Below are positions 1 through 8,455 of a DNA stretch of 64,000 nt, piece after piece. The notes below the pieces were generated by a model that did no database searches, was not told the origin of the DNA, and saw only the letters and a list, made by a program, of their open reading frames with translations. Source of the DNA: Burkholderia territorii (lineage in GTDB: Bacteria > Pseudomonadota > Gammaproteobacteria > Burkholderiales > Burkholderiaceae); the NCBI RefSeq assembly GCF_902833055.1, contig NZ_CADFEJ010000001.1:620001-684000 (forward strand). Reading direction: 5' to 3'. Numbering within the stretch: position 1 is the stretch's first letter; every line of letters begins with the position of its first letter. Position numbers and translations under genes: made by a program.

Positions 1-497
1 CGGCATAGGCGCGTGCACGCCGCCGACGCGGCACGGGCCAGCGCGACGTTTGCGAAAGCTGCCACGCCAATCGGCCGCGACCGCAGCGCGCCTGCACGTC
101 GCATGCCGCCGCACGCCGTTGCGCACGGCCACTTCGCCCAGAACAACACCTGCGAGGAAAGTAGTCTGCACGGGGCCAGGAAGCGGACGGGGTGAAGTCA
201 CCCCGTCCGTCATTCCAAGGCAGCCGCAGGCTGCCTACCCTCGCGCCAGAGAGTTCGTGATGGGCCAATGCGCCACGCATCGCGTGGGACGGCTCCGGAA
301 TTCTGTTGAAGCGCGAGCGGCGTCGGGTATGCGCCCGTTCGCGCGGTGCCGGCCTGACGTGTCGAATCGCCGTGTCGCGCACGGACGATGGACAACCCGC
401 CACGACGGACGTTCTGTCACTATCTCATGCAAGGCGCACGGCGTTTCTGACGCAAATCAACGAAAGTTCGATTCGCCACCATCGCGTCGAGAGACTT
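1..497. other. intergenic region at left edge, no gene recognised
   Basis: No frame here has convincing Burkholderia-like protein composition. The stretch holds two adjacent hairpins (185-208 and 219-235), listed separately. The gene to the left lies outside the window, and the Usp gene ends at 498 on the minus strand, so this is a spacer between transcription units. Confidence 0.5.
185..235. terminator. tandem hairpins, possible terminator
   Basis: The first inverted repeat has arms GGACGGGGTG and CACCCCGTCC around AAGT (185-208). The second has arms GGCAGCC and GGCTGCC around GCA (219-235). Neither is followed by a clear T-run on either strand, so factor-independent termination is uncertain. 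They sit between the Usp gene and whatever lies off the left edge. Confidence 0.35.
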
Positions 498-1433
498 TCA
501 CTCCGCGCCGCGCACGAGCAGCACCGGCACCTGCGCCAAATGCGCGACCCGGCGCGCGACGCTGCCGATCAGCCAGGCGGCGATGCCACGCCGGCCATGC
601 GTGCCGACCACCAGCAACTCCGCGTGCCAGTGCACCGCGTCGCGCATCAACGCATGGGCGACGTCGTCGCTGGTCGGCCGCGTTTCGATGATGCCGCGCT
701 TGGTCGGGTTTCCCGTCGCATGGAACAGCGGGCCGATCCGCGCCAGCGCATCCTCGCCTTCCGCGCGATACGCGTCCTCGAGCGCGCGCACCGGCACGAT
801 ATCCGTCAGACGAACCGCGCGATCGACGACATACGCCGCGTAGAGCAGCGTCGTCGGCGCCGCGAAGCCGAGCCCGACGCGCACCGCATGCAGCGACGGC
901 TCGCTGCCGTCCACGGCAAACATCAGGCGCTGCAGCGGCCCGTCCGACGGCCGCGCATAATCGGCGGGCACGATCAGCAGCGCACAGCGTGCGCGGGCGG
1001 CGAGCGTGTCGGACACCGCACCCTCGACGAGCCGCAGCAGTCCATGGTGCGGATTGGCGCCGACCACGAGCACGTCGGCGCGCGATGCCGACGTGTCGTT
1101 CGCGAGTGCATCGGCCACCGTGCCGCCGGTAACCGACGTATCGATGATCACCTGCTCGATCTCCGCGCCGCTGCCGGCGAACAGTGCCGCGATGCGCTCG
1201 AGCGTCGCCTGCGCTTCGCGAGTCATCTCGTCGCGCGCCGAGCTCAGCAGTGCATCGACGCGCGGAATGTCGGGCAGCACGAGGCGCGGATTGTCGATTG
1301 CGCAGACGATACGCACATGGATGCCGGGACGCAGCAGCATGCGCGTGTAGCGCGCGGCGGCCAGCGACTCCGGCGTCAGGTCGACGGCCAGCGAAATACG
1401 GGCAAGCGGCGGGATGGTCGGGCTGGATGGCAT
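498..1433 (-). CDS. universal stress protein, two UspA domains in tandem
   Basis: A 311-residue cytoplasmic protein made of two UspA folds. Each domain begins with a short beta strand (ISLAVDLTPES; LMFAVDGSEPS) and ends in an ATP-binding-like loop: the first has VVGANPHHGLLRL, the second VVGTHGRRGIAAW. The start at 1433 is preferred over the longer frame because AGGAGA lies just upstream on the minus strand. Single UspA proteins are about 150 residues, so this is the double-length class. Usp proteins are known to be induced by stress and hypoxia; the exact ligand is not visible. An Fnr-like site and a TATGCT -10 lie upstream (1581-1630), which suggests induction at low oxygen. Confidence 0.92.
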   Translation of the reverse strand: MPSSPTIPPLARISLAVDLTPESLAAARYTRMLLRPGIHVRIVCAIDNPRLVLPDIPRVDALLSSARDEMTREAQATLERIAALFAGSGAEIEQVIIDTSVTGGTVADALANDTSASRADVLVVGANPHHGLLRLVEGAVSDTLAARARCALLIVPADYARPSDGPLQRLMFAVDGSEPSLHAVRVGLGFAAPTTLLYAAYVVDRAVRLTDIVPVRALEDAYRAEGEDALARIGPLFHATGNPTKRGIIETRPTSDDVAHALMRDAVHWHAELLVVGTHGRRGIAAWLIGSVARRVAHLAQVPVLLVRGAE

Positions 1434-1580
1434 GGCGAAGGTCTCCTGGCGGACGCGTCGTCGCGGACGACGACCGGAGCTTCGCGCGGACAGCGGCACG
1501 CGCCGGATGGAGGGCCGGCGCGGTCGCGGGGATCGGCGATCGGCGAACGGCCACGCGAAGCGCGGACAAGCGATTCAGAC

Positions 1581-1630
1581 AGCATATGTCGCCCGCGCCG
1601 CACGTGCATGATCGCGATCAATGCACGTGC
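1581..1630 (-). promoter_or_regulatory. Fnr-like box and -10 element upstream of the Usp gene
   Basis: On the minus strand TTGAT-CGCG-ATCAT (1608-1621) matches 9 of 10 positions of the Fnr/Anr consensus TTGAT-N4-ATCAA. It is nested in a larger palindrome with 10-bp arms GCACGTGCAT (1600-1609) and ATGCACGTGC (1621-1630). A TATGCT -10 sits at 1581-1586, so the box centre falls close to -41.5, the class II activator position. The untranslated leader would be about 140 nt. The spacing equals that of the site at 20875-20888. Confidence 0.6.
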
Positions 1631-1692
1631 GGTTCGCAGCGCGCCGCGCGCACACGTGCGACGCGCGGCAGGCCGAGCGTCGCCCGGCTGGC

Positions 1693-3075
1693 TTACGACT
1701 TCGTCGATGCGGGCGCACCCGCGCGATTCGCATGGAACACCGCGTATGCGATACCGAGCAGCACGATCCACGCCGGGCCGATCACGAGCGCGACGCGCGT
1801 GTCCGGCGTGAACGCCATCAGCACGACGACCAGCGCGAGAAACCCGAGCGCGACGAAGGAGCCGAGCGGATAGAACGGCACGCGGATCGGCAGGCGCGCG
1901 ATCCTGTCGGCCGACAGCGTGCGGCGAAAGCGCATCTGCGCGATCAGGATCACGCACCACGTCCAGATCGCGCCGAACGTCGACACCGACGTCAGCCACG
2001 TGAACACCTGCTGCGGCGCCAGGTAGTTGAGCAACACGCCGATCAACAGCAGCGCGACCGACACGGCGACGCCGTACACCGGCACGCCGTTGCGGTTCAC
2101 GCGACCGAGGCGCGCCGGCGCCTGGCCCTGCTGCGCGAGGTTGTAGAGCATCCGCGCGGTGCTGAACAGCCCGCTGTTGCACGACGACAGCGCCGCGGTC
2201 AGCACGACGAAGTTGATGATGCCGGCGGCGGCCGGGATCCCGAGCCGCGAGAAGGTCATCACGAATGGGCTGCCCTGCGTGCCGATCTGGTCCCACGGAT
2301 AGAGCGACATGATCACGAACAGCGCACCGATGTAGAAGATCAGCACGCGCCAGAATACCGAGTTCACCGCCTTCGTCAGCGACTTCTCCGGATTGCGCGC
2401 CTCGCCGGCCGTGAGGCCGAGCATTTCGACGCCGAGATACGCGAACATCACGATCGGCAGCGCGCCGATGACGCCGTCGATGCCGTTCGGCATGAAACCG
2501 CCATGCGCCCACAGGTTCGAGATGCCCGTCGCGATGCCGCCGTTACCGATGCCGAACGCGATCATGAGGCCGCCGCCCACGATCATCAGCACGATCGTGA
2601 CGATCTTGATCAGCGCGAACCAGAACTCGAACTCGCCGTACAGCTTGACGGCGATGAAGTTCACCGCGCCCATCGCCGTGAGCGCCGCGAGCGCCCAGAT
2701 CCAGTTCGGCACGCCCGGGAACCACATGTGCATGTAGACGCCGACCGCCGTGATCTCCGCCATGCAGGTGACGATCCACACGAACCAGTAGGTCCAGCCG
2801 GTCAGGTAGCCCGCGAGCGGGCCGAGATAGTCGCGCGCATAGCGGCTGAACGCGCCGGCGACCGGATTGGTGATCGCCATTTCGCCGAGCGCGCGCATGA
2901 TCAGGAAAATCGCGATGCCGCCCAGCAGGTACGTCAGCAGGATGGCCGGGCCGGCCGTGCGGATCGCGGTGGCCGAGCCGAGGAACAGGCCGACGCCGAT
3001 CGTCGCGCCGAGCGCCATCAGGTTGATGTGCCGCTCTTCCAGCCCGCGGTGCAGTTGGTCTTCCGGTTGTGTCAA
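1693..3075 (-). CDS. proY: APC-family amino acid permease, ProY-like
   Basis: A 460-residue inner-membrane permease with about 12 hydrophobic segments. It opens with the APC signature HINLMALGATIGVGLFLGSA and continues with RALGEMAITNPVAGAFSRYA, like E. coli ProY and related proline/histidine/aromatic transporters. The start is a TTG at 3075, chosen because AGGAG lies 6 nt upstream and the family N-terminus (short acidic stretch, then RGLEERHI) follows. The gene stands alone with a long upstream region (3076-3514). The substrate is inferred to be proline or a similar neutral amino acid. A role with the hydroxyproline genes at 14-18 kb is possible but not shown by the sequence. Confidence 0.85.
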   Translation of the reverse strand: MTQPEDQLHRGLEERHINLMALGATIGVGLFLGSATAIRTAGPAILLTYLLGGIAIFLIMRALGEMAITNPVAGAFSRYARDYLGPLAGYLTGWTYWFVWIVTCMAEITAVGVYMHMWFPGVPNWIWALAALTAMGAVNFIAVKLYGEFEFWFALIKIVTIVLMIVGGGLMIAFGIGNGGIATGISNLWAHGGFMPNGIDGVIGALPIVMFAYLGVEMLGLTAGEARNPEKSLTKAVNSVFWRVLIFYIGALFVIMSLYPWDQIGTQGSPFVMTFSRLGIPAAAGIINFVVLTAALSSCNSGLFSTARMLYNLAQQGQAPARLGRVNRNGVPVYGVAVSVALLLIGVLLNYLAPQQVFTWLTSVSTFGAIWTWCVILIAQMRFRRTLSADRIARLPIRVPFYPLGSFVALGFLALVVVLMAFTPDTRVALVIGPAWIVLLGIAYAVFHANRAGAPASTKS

Positions 3076-3514
3076 GTCCGTCTCCTGGCAGCCGCGAACG
3101 GGCCGCCGTCATTGTCGATGTCAATGCGCGGCCGTTCATGCCGATACTGGCAAACCGAAAACGAAAAATCCCCGCCGCCGTTTCTGGATTAAAAACGTTG
3201 CGGATACTGCGTCACTCCGATTGGAATCGCCGTTGATTATCGGCATTTTCCGGAACAATCCGGAAAACGGATCGGTCTTTCACGGAATACGCCCGTGCGG
3301 CCCGTGCGACACGGCTGTGCGCGTGGCGGGCAGCAACGGGATCAATCGCCTTCGGCGCGAACGAGCGCGCGTCGAATGTGCGCAATCACGCGCACGCAAT
3401 ATGCAGGCGAGATTATAGGAATAATCAGACGATTCGTGTCAGCCGATTTTCTCGGCGGCGGGAAGCGTGAAATCGGACGTGAAATGCGGACGTGCGCGGA
3501 ATCCCGCGCCCGAT
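3076..3514. other. long spacer upstream of the ProY-like permease
   Basis: No gene is seen. On the minus strand a perfect TATAAT lies at 3412-3417, with a CTGACA -35 candidate 19 bp upstream (3437-3442). If used, it gives the permease mRNA a leader of about 330 nt. A perfect inverted repeat TTTTCCGGA-ACAA-TCCGGAAAA lies in that leader at 3246-3267. I do not recognise a known riboswitch class. Confidence 0.45.
3246..3267. repeat. perfect inverted repeat, 9-bp arms, 4-nt loop
   Basis: TTTTCCGGA and TCCGGAAAA flank ACAA. It lies about 170 bp upstream of the permease start and could be an operator, a leader hairpin or part of a terminator of the DedA gene. The sequence alone does not decide. Confidence 0.5.
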
Positions 3515-4540
3515 TTATTTCGACAACGTCGCGCGCACCGTATATTCACCGGCGAGCGCCGCATGTTCGGGCCGCACGAAATACCGCGATGAATCGAGAT
3601 CGGCCGGCAGCGGCTCGACCGGATAGCCGTGCTTCTCCCACGCGTCGAGGCCGCCCTTCAGCGCCTTGATGTTGTGGAGCATCTTCTTGCGCTGCATCTT
3701 CGCGATCAGGCGCTTCGCGGTTGCCTCGTTCGGGCATACGCAATACACGACGATCGGCCGCTTCAGCAGCTCCGGATCGAGCAGATCCGGCGAATCGAGA
3801 TCGACCGGCACCGCGCCGGCGATCCGGTACGGCTCGCGTTCGCGAATCGCGCGCGGCCGCGCGTCGAAGATCAGCGGCGGCTCGTTGGACGTCATCATCT
3901 CGACGAGTTGCGGCGGCGAGATGCGCACCTGCGCGAGGTAGCGGCGGAACTGCACGCGGCGCACCCAGCGATAAAGCAGGAACGTGATGAAGATCGCGAG
4001 GAACGCATCGAGGATCGTGCCGCCGCTCGCGCGCACCCACAGCACGAACTGGACGATCTGGTCATGCACGGCCGCGCCGCCGACGAGCCAGAACGCCGCC
4101 CACAGCGACGCGCCGGCCAGATCCCAGAACAGGAACACGCCGATGCCGATCGCCGTCGTGCCGAGCAGCGGCGCCGACACGAGGCCGAGGCCCGGCAGGA
4201 ATTTGGAGAGGACGAGCAGCGGCGCGCCGTATCTTTCGAATACATTGCGCGCGAAGCGCAGCGTCGTGTCGAGCGACAGCGAGAATCGCACGAGGCCGTT
4301 CAGCAAGCGCCGGCCGCGCGTGCGGCCCATGAAGAACCACAGCGAATCGGCAAGCATCGTCGCACCGATCGCCGCCGCGAACATGCTCGCCCAGGACGCC
4401 TGCCCCATCGCCGCCATCGTGCCGCCGAGAATCAGCATCGGCACGGCCGGCACCGGCACGCCGAGCTGCGTGATCAGTACGCTCGCGAACACGGCCCAAG
4501 GACCGAGCGACGAGGGAATCGCGATGGGAAAGTGCCACAC
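3515..4540 (-). CDS. DedA (VTT) membrane protein fused to a rhodanese domain
   Basis: A 341-residue protein. Residues 1-195 form a DedA/VTT-type membrane domain with several hydrophobic segments and the family-like stretch VLSKFLPGLGLVSAPLLGTT (about 110-130). Residues 205-310 form a rhodanese domain with the active-site loop YCVCPNEATA. Cys267 is the likely catalytic cysteine; Cys269 is an extra one in the loop. A short tail follows. DedA proteins are linked to lipid flipping and membrane homeostasis; rhodanese domains handle sulfane sulfur. The fusion implies coupling of sulfur or redox chemistry to the membrane, but its function is not established here. The gene appears monocistronic. Confidence 0.88.
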   Translation of the reverse strand: MWHFPIAIPSSLGPWAVFASVLITQLGVPVPAVPMLILGGTMAAMGQASWASMFAAAIGATMLADSLWFFMGRTRGRRLLNGLVRFSLSLDTTLRFARNVFERYGAPLLVLSKFLPGLGLVSAPLLGTTAIGIGVFLFWDLAGASLWAAFWLVGGAAVHDQIVQFVLWVRASGGTILDAFLAIFITFLLYRWVRRVQFRRYLAQVRISPPQLVEMMTSNEPPLIFDARPRAIREREPYRIAGAVPVDLDSPDLLDPELLKRPIVVYCVCPNEATAKRLIAKMQRKKMLHNIKALKGGLDAWEKHGYPVEPLPADLDSSRYFVRPEHAALAGEYTVRATLSK

Positions 4541-4706
4541 GGCGGCGCTCCTGGAAGACAGGCTGACCGTGCGACGGGGGCGGCCGTCGATACGGCTGGC
4601 AGCGATCGCCGCGGTACGTCCGCGACCAATCCTGCACCACCGTGCATTCTAAACGGGTTTGGCCGGGATCGCGCGGAAGGGCTGCCGTTGACGGCGGCCG
4701 CCATGC

Positions 4707-5213
4707 TCACGCATCGGCGCGCTGCGCGAGCCGCGCGACGTGCTCCGCGTACTCGGGAAACGCGGCGGCCAGTGCCGTCGCGTCCGCGAGTTCGAATTCC
4801 GCGAACTCGAACCCCGGCGCGACCGTGCAGCCGACCAGCGCGACATGCTCCGGCGACGCGCAGCGCGCGCCGAACCAGCGCCCTGCCGGCACGACCGCCT
4901 GGAATACGGTGCCGGGATGCGTGAGCGGGTTGCCGAGCCGATGGATCGTCAGGCCGTCGTGTTCGTCGAGGACCCACACTTCGAGCGGATCGCCCGCGTA
5001 GAAATGCCAGACTTCATCGGAACGGATCCGGTGCCACGACGAATACGCGCCATCGCACAGCAGGTAGTAGATCGCGGTCGACGCCGCGCGCGGCGCGCCG
5101 TCGGCCGGGCGCACGACCGTATCGGCCGCGCGGTAGGTTTCCCGGAAATAACCGCCCTCGGGGTGCGGTTGCAGATCGAACTGGCGAATCAGGTCGGCGG
5201 CGGAGATGGGCAT
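4707..5213 (-). CDS. DUF985 cupin protein
   Basis: A 168-residue soluble protein of the DUF985 cupin group, with the family N-terminus LIRQFDLQPHPEGGYFRETY and an inner segment STAIYYLLCDGAYSSWHRI. SDEVWHFYAGDPLEVW supplies the cupin histidines and acids. The start at 5213 is set by family length; the long upstream extension in the same frame is arginine-rich and unlike a real N-terminus. No strong Shine-Dalgarno is visible, so the start is less certain. The biochemical function of the family is unclear (a sugar-isomerase-like cupin fold). It stands alone between the DedA fusion gene and the second Usp. Confidence 0.85.
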   Translation of the reverse strand: MPISAADLIRQFDLQPHPEGGYFRETYRAADTVVRPADGAPRAASTAIYYLLCDGAYSSWHRIRSDEVWHFYAGDPLEVWVLDEHDGLTIHRLGNPLTHPGTVFQAVVPAGRWFGARCASPEHVALVGCTVAPGFEFAEFELADATALAAAFPEYAEHVARLAQRADA

Positions 5214-5552
5214 GGCGAATGACGTCGGTGAAGGAGTGGACCGGGCACGCGCTACACGGGGGCCGCCCGGAAATCCCGTCGGCCGGGCTCGCGTGCCGCT
5301 GCGTCGATCGCCGCGGCCATGCACGCGGCGACGGGATCGCGCGCGCCACGCGGCGCGCGGCGATCAAGCGAACACCGGCCGATGCTGCCAGAAGTGCGGG
5401 CCGCGATGCAACCGGCGCCGCGCAATCATGTCGTCGGGACACGGCGGCGCAACGCATCGCCGCGTCGCGCGATGCGCCGCACCCGCCATCACACCGACAT
5501 CCGCACCGCAGCCGCCTGCCCGCCGCTCATGGCTCGGCGCCGCACCGCCCCT
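5214..5552. other. spacer with nothing recognised
   Basis: No coding frame with family features, no clear terminator and no promoter match that I can support. It separates two minus-strand genes. Confidence 0.4.
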
Positions 5553-6023
5553 TCACGCGGTTGCAGCCGCAGTCGGCTCGTCGTGGCGCACCAGCAGCAC
5601 GGGCCGGTCGGCCGCGCGCAGCAGCGATTCCGCGACGCTGCCCAGCAACAGCCGGCGCAGGCCATGCCGCCCGCTCGTGCCCATCACGATCAGGTCGGCG
5701 CCGGCCTCGGCCGCCGTGCGCATCAGCACCGCGGCGATGTCCTCGCCGTACGCGTCGAGCGCGCGCACGGTGCCCGGCACGTGCCGCTGCGCGAGCGCCG
5801 CCTTCGCGTAGTCGAGCACGGGTGTCGCCGCATCGGCTGCCGCCGCGTCGCCGTCGTGTTCGGCCGCGAAGCCCGCATCGACGTCGACGAGCTGCGGCCG
5901 GTGCTCGACGACATACGCGCACGTGATCTCGCCGCCGGATGCCTGCGCGATCCGGATCGCCTCGTTCAACGCGAGACGCGCACTCGGGCTGCCATCGAGC
6001 CCGACGAAAATCCGCTTGTACAT
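5553..6023 (-). CDS. universal stress protein, single UspA domain
   Basis: A 156-residue single-domain UspA protein. It begins MYKRIFVGLDGSPSARLALN and carries the ATP-binding type loop IVMGTSGRHGLRRLLLGSVA near the C-terminus, matching the G-2x-G-9x-G(S/T) pattern of nucleotide-binding Usps. The start at 6023 has a GGAGGG ribosome binding site 7-8 nt upstream, while the longer frame lacks one. An Fnr-like palindrome lies about 120 bp upstream. Likely a cytoplasmic stress or hypoxia-induced protein; partner and ligand unknown. Confidence 0.92.
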   Translation of the reverse strand: MYKRIFVGLDGSPSARLALNEAIRIAQASGGEITCAYVVEHRPQLVDVDAGFAAEHDGDAAAADAATPVLDYAKAALAQRHVPGTVRALDAYGEDIAAVLMRTAAEAGADLIVMGTSGRHGLRRLLLGSVAESLLRAADRPVLLVRHDEPTAAATA

Positions 6024-6343
6024 GGTCCGCCCTCCGACCGGGCGCTCGCCGCGCATCGCGCGAACGACGCCCTCGTCACCGCAAGCCGGCCCGATGCCGG
6101 CTCGCCTGCCGAACAGTCTGCCCCCACGTGACGACACGCCGGTTGACGCGTGTCAATCGCGGCCGGGACGCCAGTTGCACCGCCCGGCATCTCATTTTTA
6201 GCTGACCCTATTACAAAAAACGTGCAAAACGCGCACAATTTAATCTTGAAAATAGACGCCGCACGCGGCCGGTGCGATTTTTCCCCGGTTATGCCGCGCC
6301 GCCCGAGTGCCACGGGCGGCCCCGACACCAGAATGGCCATCGA
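6024..6343. other. divergent promoter region between Usp and sensor kinase
   Basis: It contains the Fnr-like box at 6143-6156 and, from about 6190 to 6260, an unusually AT-rich stretch that probably holds the promoter of the plus-strand kinase gene. No small gene is supported here. Confidence 0.5.
6143..6156 (-). promoter_or_regulatory. Fnr-like palindrome upstream of the second Usp
   Basis: TTGAC-GCGT-GTCAA is a perfect 5-bp-arm palindrome with 4-nt spacing, differing from the Fnr/Anr consensus only at the inner T/A pair. The same TTGAC-N4-GTCAA form recurs at 20875-20888. A weak -10 (CAGACT, 6115-6120 on the minus strand) lies at about the class II distance. Confidence 0.5.
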
Positions 6344-8455
6344 ATGACCGCCAGTGGAACCCCGCCGCGTGACGCCCGAGGGCCCACGCGTTTCCAGACC
6401 ATGTTACGCCAGCCGCTCGCGGCTGGCGTCGTTACGCTGTTCGCCGGCGCCGTGCTGTCGCTCGGCGTCGCGCTGCTCGTTCGCGAGCAGTGGCAAGGCG
6501 CCGTCCATACGCGCTTCGAGCGGCGCACGACGCACGTGACGGCGATGCTGCGCCATGAGCTGCAAGCCGGCGTCGCCGTGCTCGAAAGCACGCGCGGCGC
6601 GTTCGCGCTCGCGCCGCAGATGACGCCCGAGCAATGGCGCCGATATGCCGACACGCTCGAGCTCGACAACGGGCGTTCGCCGATCCGGCAAGTCGGCTAT
6701 GCGCCGCTGTCGCCCGCGGCGCGCAGCGCCCTCGCCGGCCACGCGCCGATGCCGGCCGGCCCGCTCGCGGTGGCGACGCTCGGCGCGCCCGCGTCGAGCT
6801 CGGCCGGCGTGCGCTTCGGCGCGACGGACCAGGCGCCCATGGCGCACGCGCTGCGCACGGGCGATGTCGCCCTCGGTGTCCATTCGGCCGACGACGATAC
6901 GTCCCGAGATGCGCGTACCCTCACGCTGTTCCTGCCCGCGACGGCTTCACCGCGCACCACCGCCGCGCCGGCCGGCGCCCGCGAGACGGGCGCCGACGGC
7001 GTGCTGTTCGCGCAGGTGAGCCCGAATCGCTTGATCGAGCGCGCACTCGATGCGGAACGCGGGCTCGACCTGCGGATGAGCGCCGGCGACGATCCCCGGC
7101 CGATCGCGAGTGCCGAGACGACGACCGACGAAGCCTCCGCGTCGCCTGACCTGATGCGGCGCACCGACCAGCTGAATTTCGGCGGGACCGTGCTGACGCT
7201 CGCCTATTCCGCGGACGGCCGCCCGAGCGCGACGGGCGCGCAGCGCGCGGCGGGCACGGTGCTCGCCGCGGGCCTGATCGCGTCGTTCGCATTCGCGGCG
7301 CTCGTCCATGCGTTGCTGCGCGGCCGCGCCGGCGCCGCCGATACGGGCGCCAGCAGCCGCGGCATCCTGAACGAGGCGCGGATGATGGGCATCATCCGCT
7401 CGTCGATGGAAGCGATCATCACGATCGACGAGAAGCAGACGGTCGTGATCTTCAACCCGATGGCCGAACAGGTATTCGGCGTGTCGGCGATGGAGGCGAT
7501 CGGCGCGCCGCTGTCGCGCTTCATCCCCGAACGGTTTCGTGCCGCGCACGCGAAGCACGTCGACCAGTTCGGCGTGACGGGCGTGTCGGAGCGGCAGATG
7601 GGCCGCCAGCGCGTGCTGTTCGGGCTGCGCGGCAACGGCGAGGAATTCCCGATCGAAGCGTCGATCTCGCAGATCCGCGACGCGTCGGGCAAGCTCTATA
7701 CGGTCATGCTGCGCGACATCACCGAGCGGCAGCGCGCAGAGAATGCACTGAAGCAGTCGCGCGAGGAGCTGCGCGAACTGTCGGCGAACCTGCAGAACGT
7801 GCGCGAAGAGGAAAAGACCCGCATCGCGCGCGAACTGCACGACGACCTCGGCCAGCAACTCACCGCGCTGAAGATGGACCTGTCCGTCATCGAGCAGCAA
7901 CTGCGTGCGCCGAACCGCGCGCAACCCGACGACGACGTGCTGTCGCAACTGCAGGGCATGCGCCGGCTGATCGACGCGACCGTCGCGTCGGTGCGGCGCA
8001 TCGCAGCCGACCTGCGCCCCGTGATGCTCGACGATCTCGGCCTCGTGCCCGCGATCGAATGGCTGGCGAACGATTTCACGAACCGCTACGGCATCGACGT
8101 CGAACGCCAGATCGAAACCGGCGGCCTCACGTTCACCAGTACCGGGGCGACCACGCTGTTCCGGATCGTCCAGGAAGCGCTGACGAACGTCGCGCGCCAT
8201 GCGGATGCGACGCGCGTCGCATTGCGGCTCGACATCGAGGAAGGCTTCTGCGTGCTGCGCGTCGCGGACAACGGCCGCGGCGCGGCACCGGGCGGCACCG
8301 CCCACGAGGACAAGTCGTTCGGACTGATCGGCATTCGCGAACGCGCACACATGCTGGGCGGGAGCGTGACGATCGATACCGCGCTCGCGCGCGGCTTCTC
8401 GATCACCGTCGCGTTCCCGCTCGGCACCGTTCAACAGGAAACCACCCTCACATGA
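6344..8455 (+). CDS. membrane sensor histidine kinase with PAS domain (NarL-type partner)
   Basis: A 703-residue hybrid of sensor and kinase. One membrane segment lies near residues 25-45 and a second near 305-325, enclosing a periplasmic region that resembles a CHASE-type sensor. Then comes a PAS domain (about 345-470; EAIITIDEKQTVVIFNPMAE) and a HisKA_3 dimerisation helix with the phospho-acceptor in RELHDDLGQQL (His499). The C-terminus is an HATPase domain (VADNGRGAAPG and a later GLIGIRERAHMLGG). This architecture phosphorylates LuxR-type response regulators. The stop overlaps the start of the next gene (ATGA), so the two are translationally coupled. The signal sensed is unknown. The ATG at 6344 lacks an obvious Shine-Dalgarno. 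Confidence 0.9.
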   Translation: MTASGTPPRDARGPTRFQTMLRQPLAAGVVTLFAGAVLSLGVALLVREQWQGAVHTRFERRTTHVTAMLRHELQAGVAVLESTRGAFALAPQMTPEQWRRYADTLELDNGRSPIRQVGYAPLSPAARSALAGHAPMPAGPLAVATLGAPASSSAGVRFGATDQAPMAHALRTGDVALGVHSADDDTSRDARTLTLFLPATASPRTTAAPAGARETGADGVLFAQVSPNRLIERALDAERGLDLRMSAGDDPRPIASAETTTDEASASPDLMRRTDQLNFGGTVLTLAYSADGRPSATGAQRAAGTVLAAGLIASFAFAALVHALLRGRAGAADTGASSRGILNEARMMGIIRSSMEAIITIDEKQTVVIFNPMAEQVFGVSAMEAIGAPLSRFIPERFRAAHAKHVDQFGVTGVSERQMGRQRVLFGLRGNGEEFPIEASISQIRDASGKLYTVMLRDITERQRAENALKQSREELRELSANLQNVREEEKTRIARELHDDLGQQLTALKMDLSVIEQQLRAPNRAQPDDDVLSQLQGMRRLIDATVASVRRIAADLRPVMLDDLGLVPAIEWLANDFTNRYGIDVERQIETGGLTFTSTGATTLFRIVQEALTNVARHADATRVALRLDIEEGFCVLRVADNGRGAAPGGTAHEDKSFGLIGIRERAHMLGGSVTIDTALARGFSITVAFPLGTVQQETTLT

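Noticed and set aside
306..1811. A long plus-strand frame opposite the first Usp gene
   Set aside because: Antisense to a gene with two clear UspA domains; arginine/histidine-rich filler composition.
3076..3417. Known riboswitch in the permease leader
   Set aside because: I could not match the leader to glycine, lysine, TPP or other common switch consensus; only one hairpin is clear.
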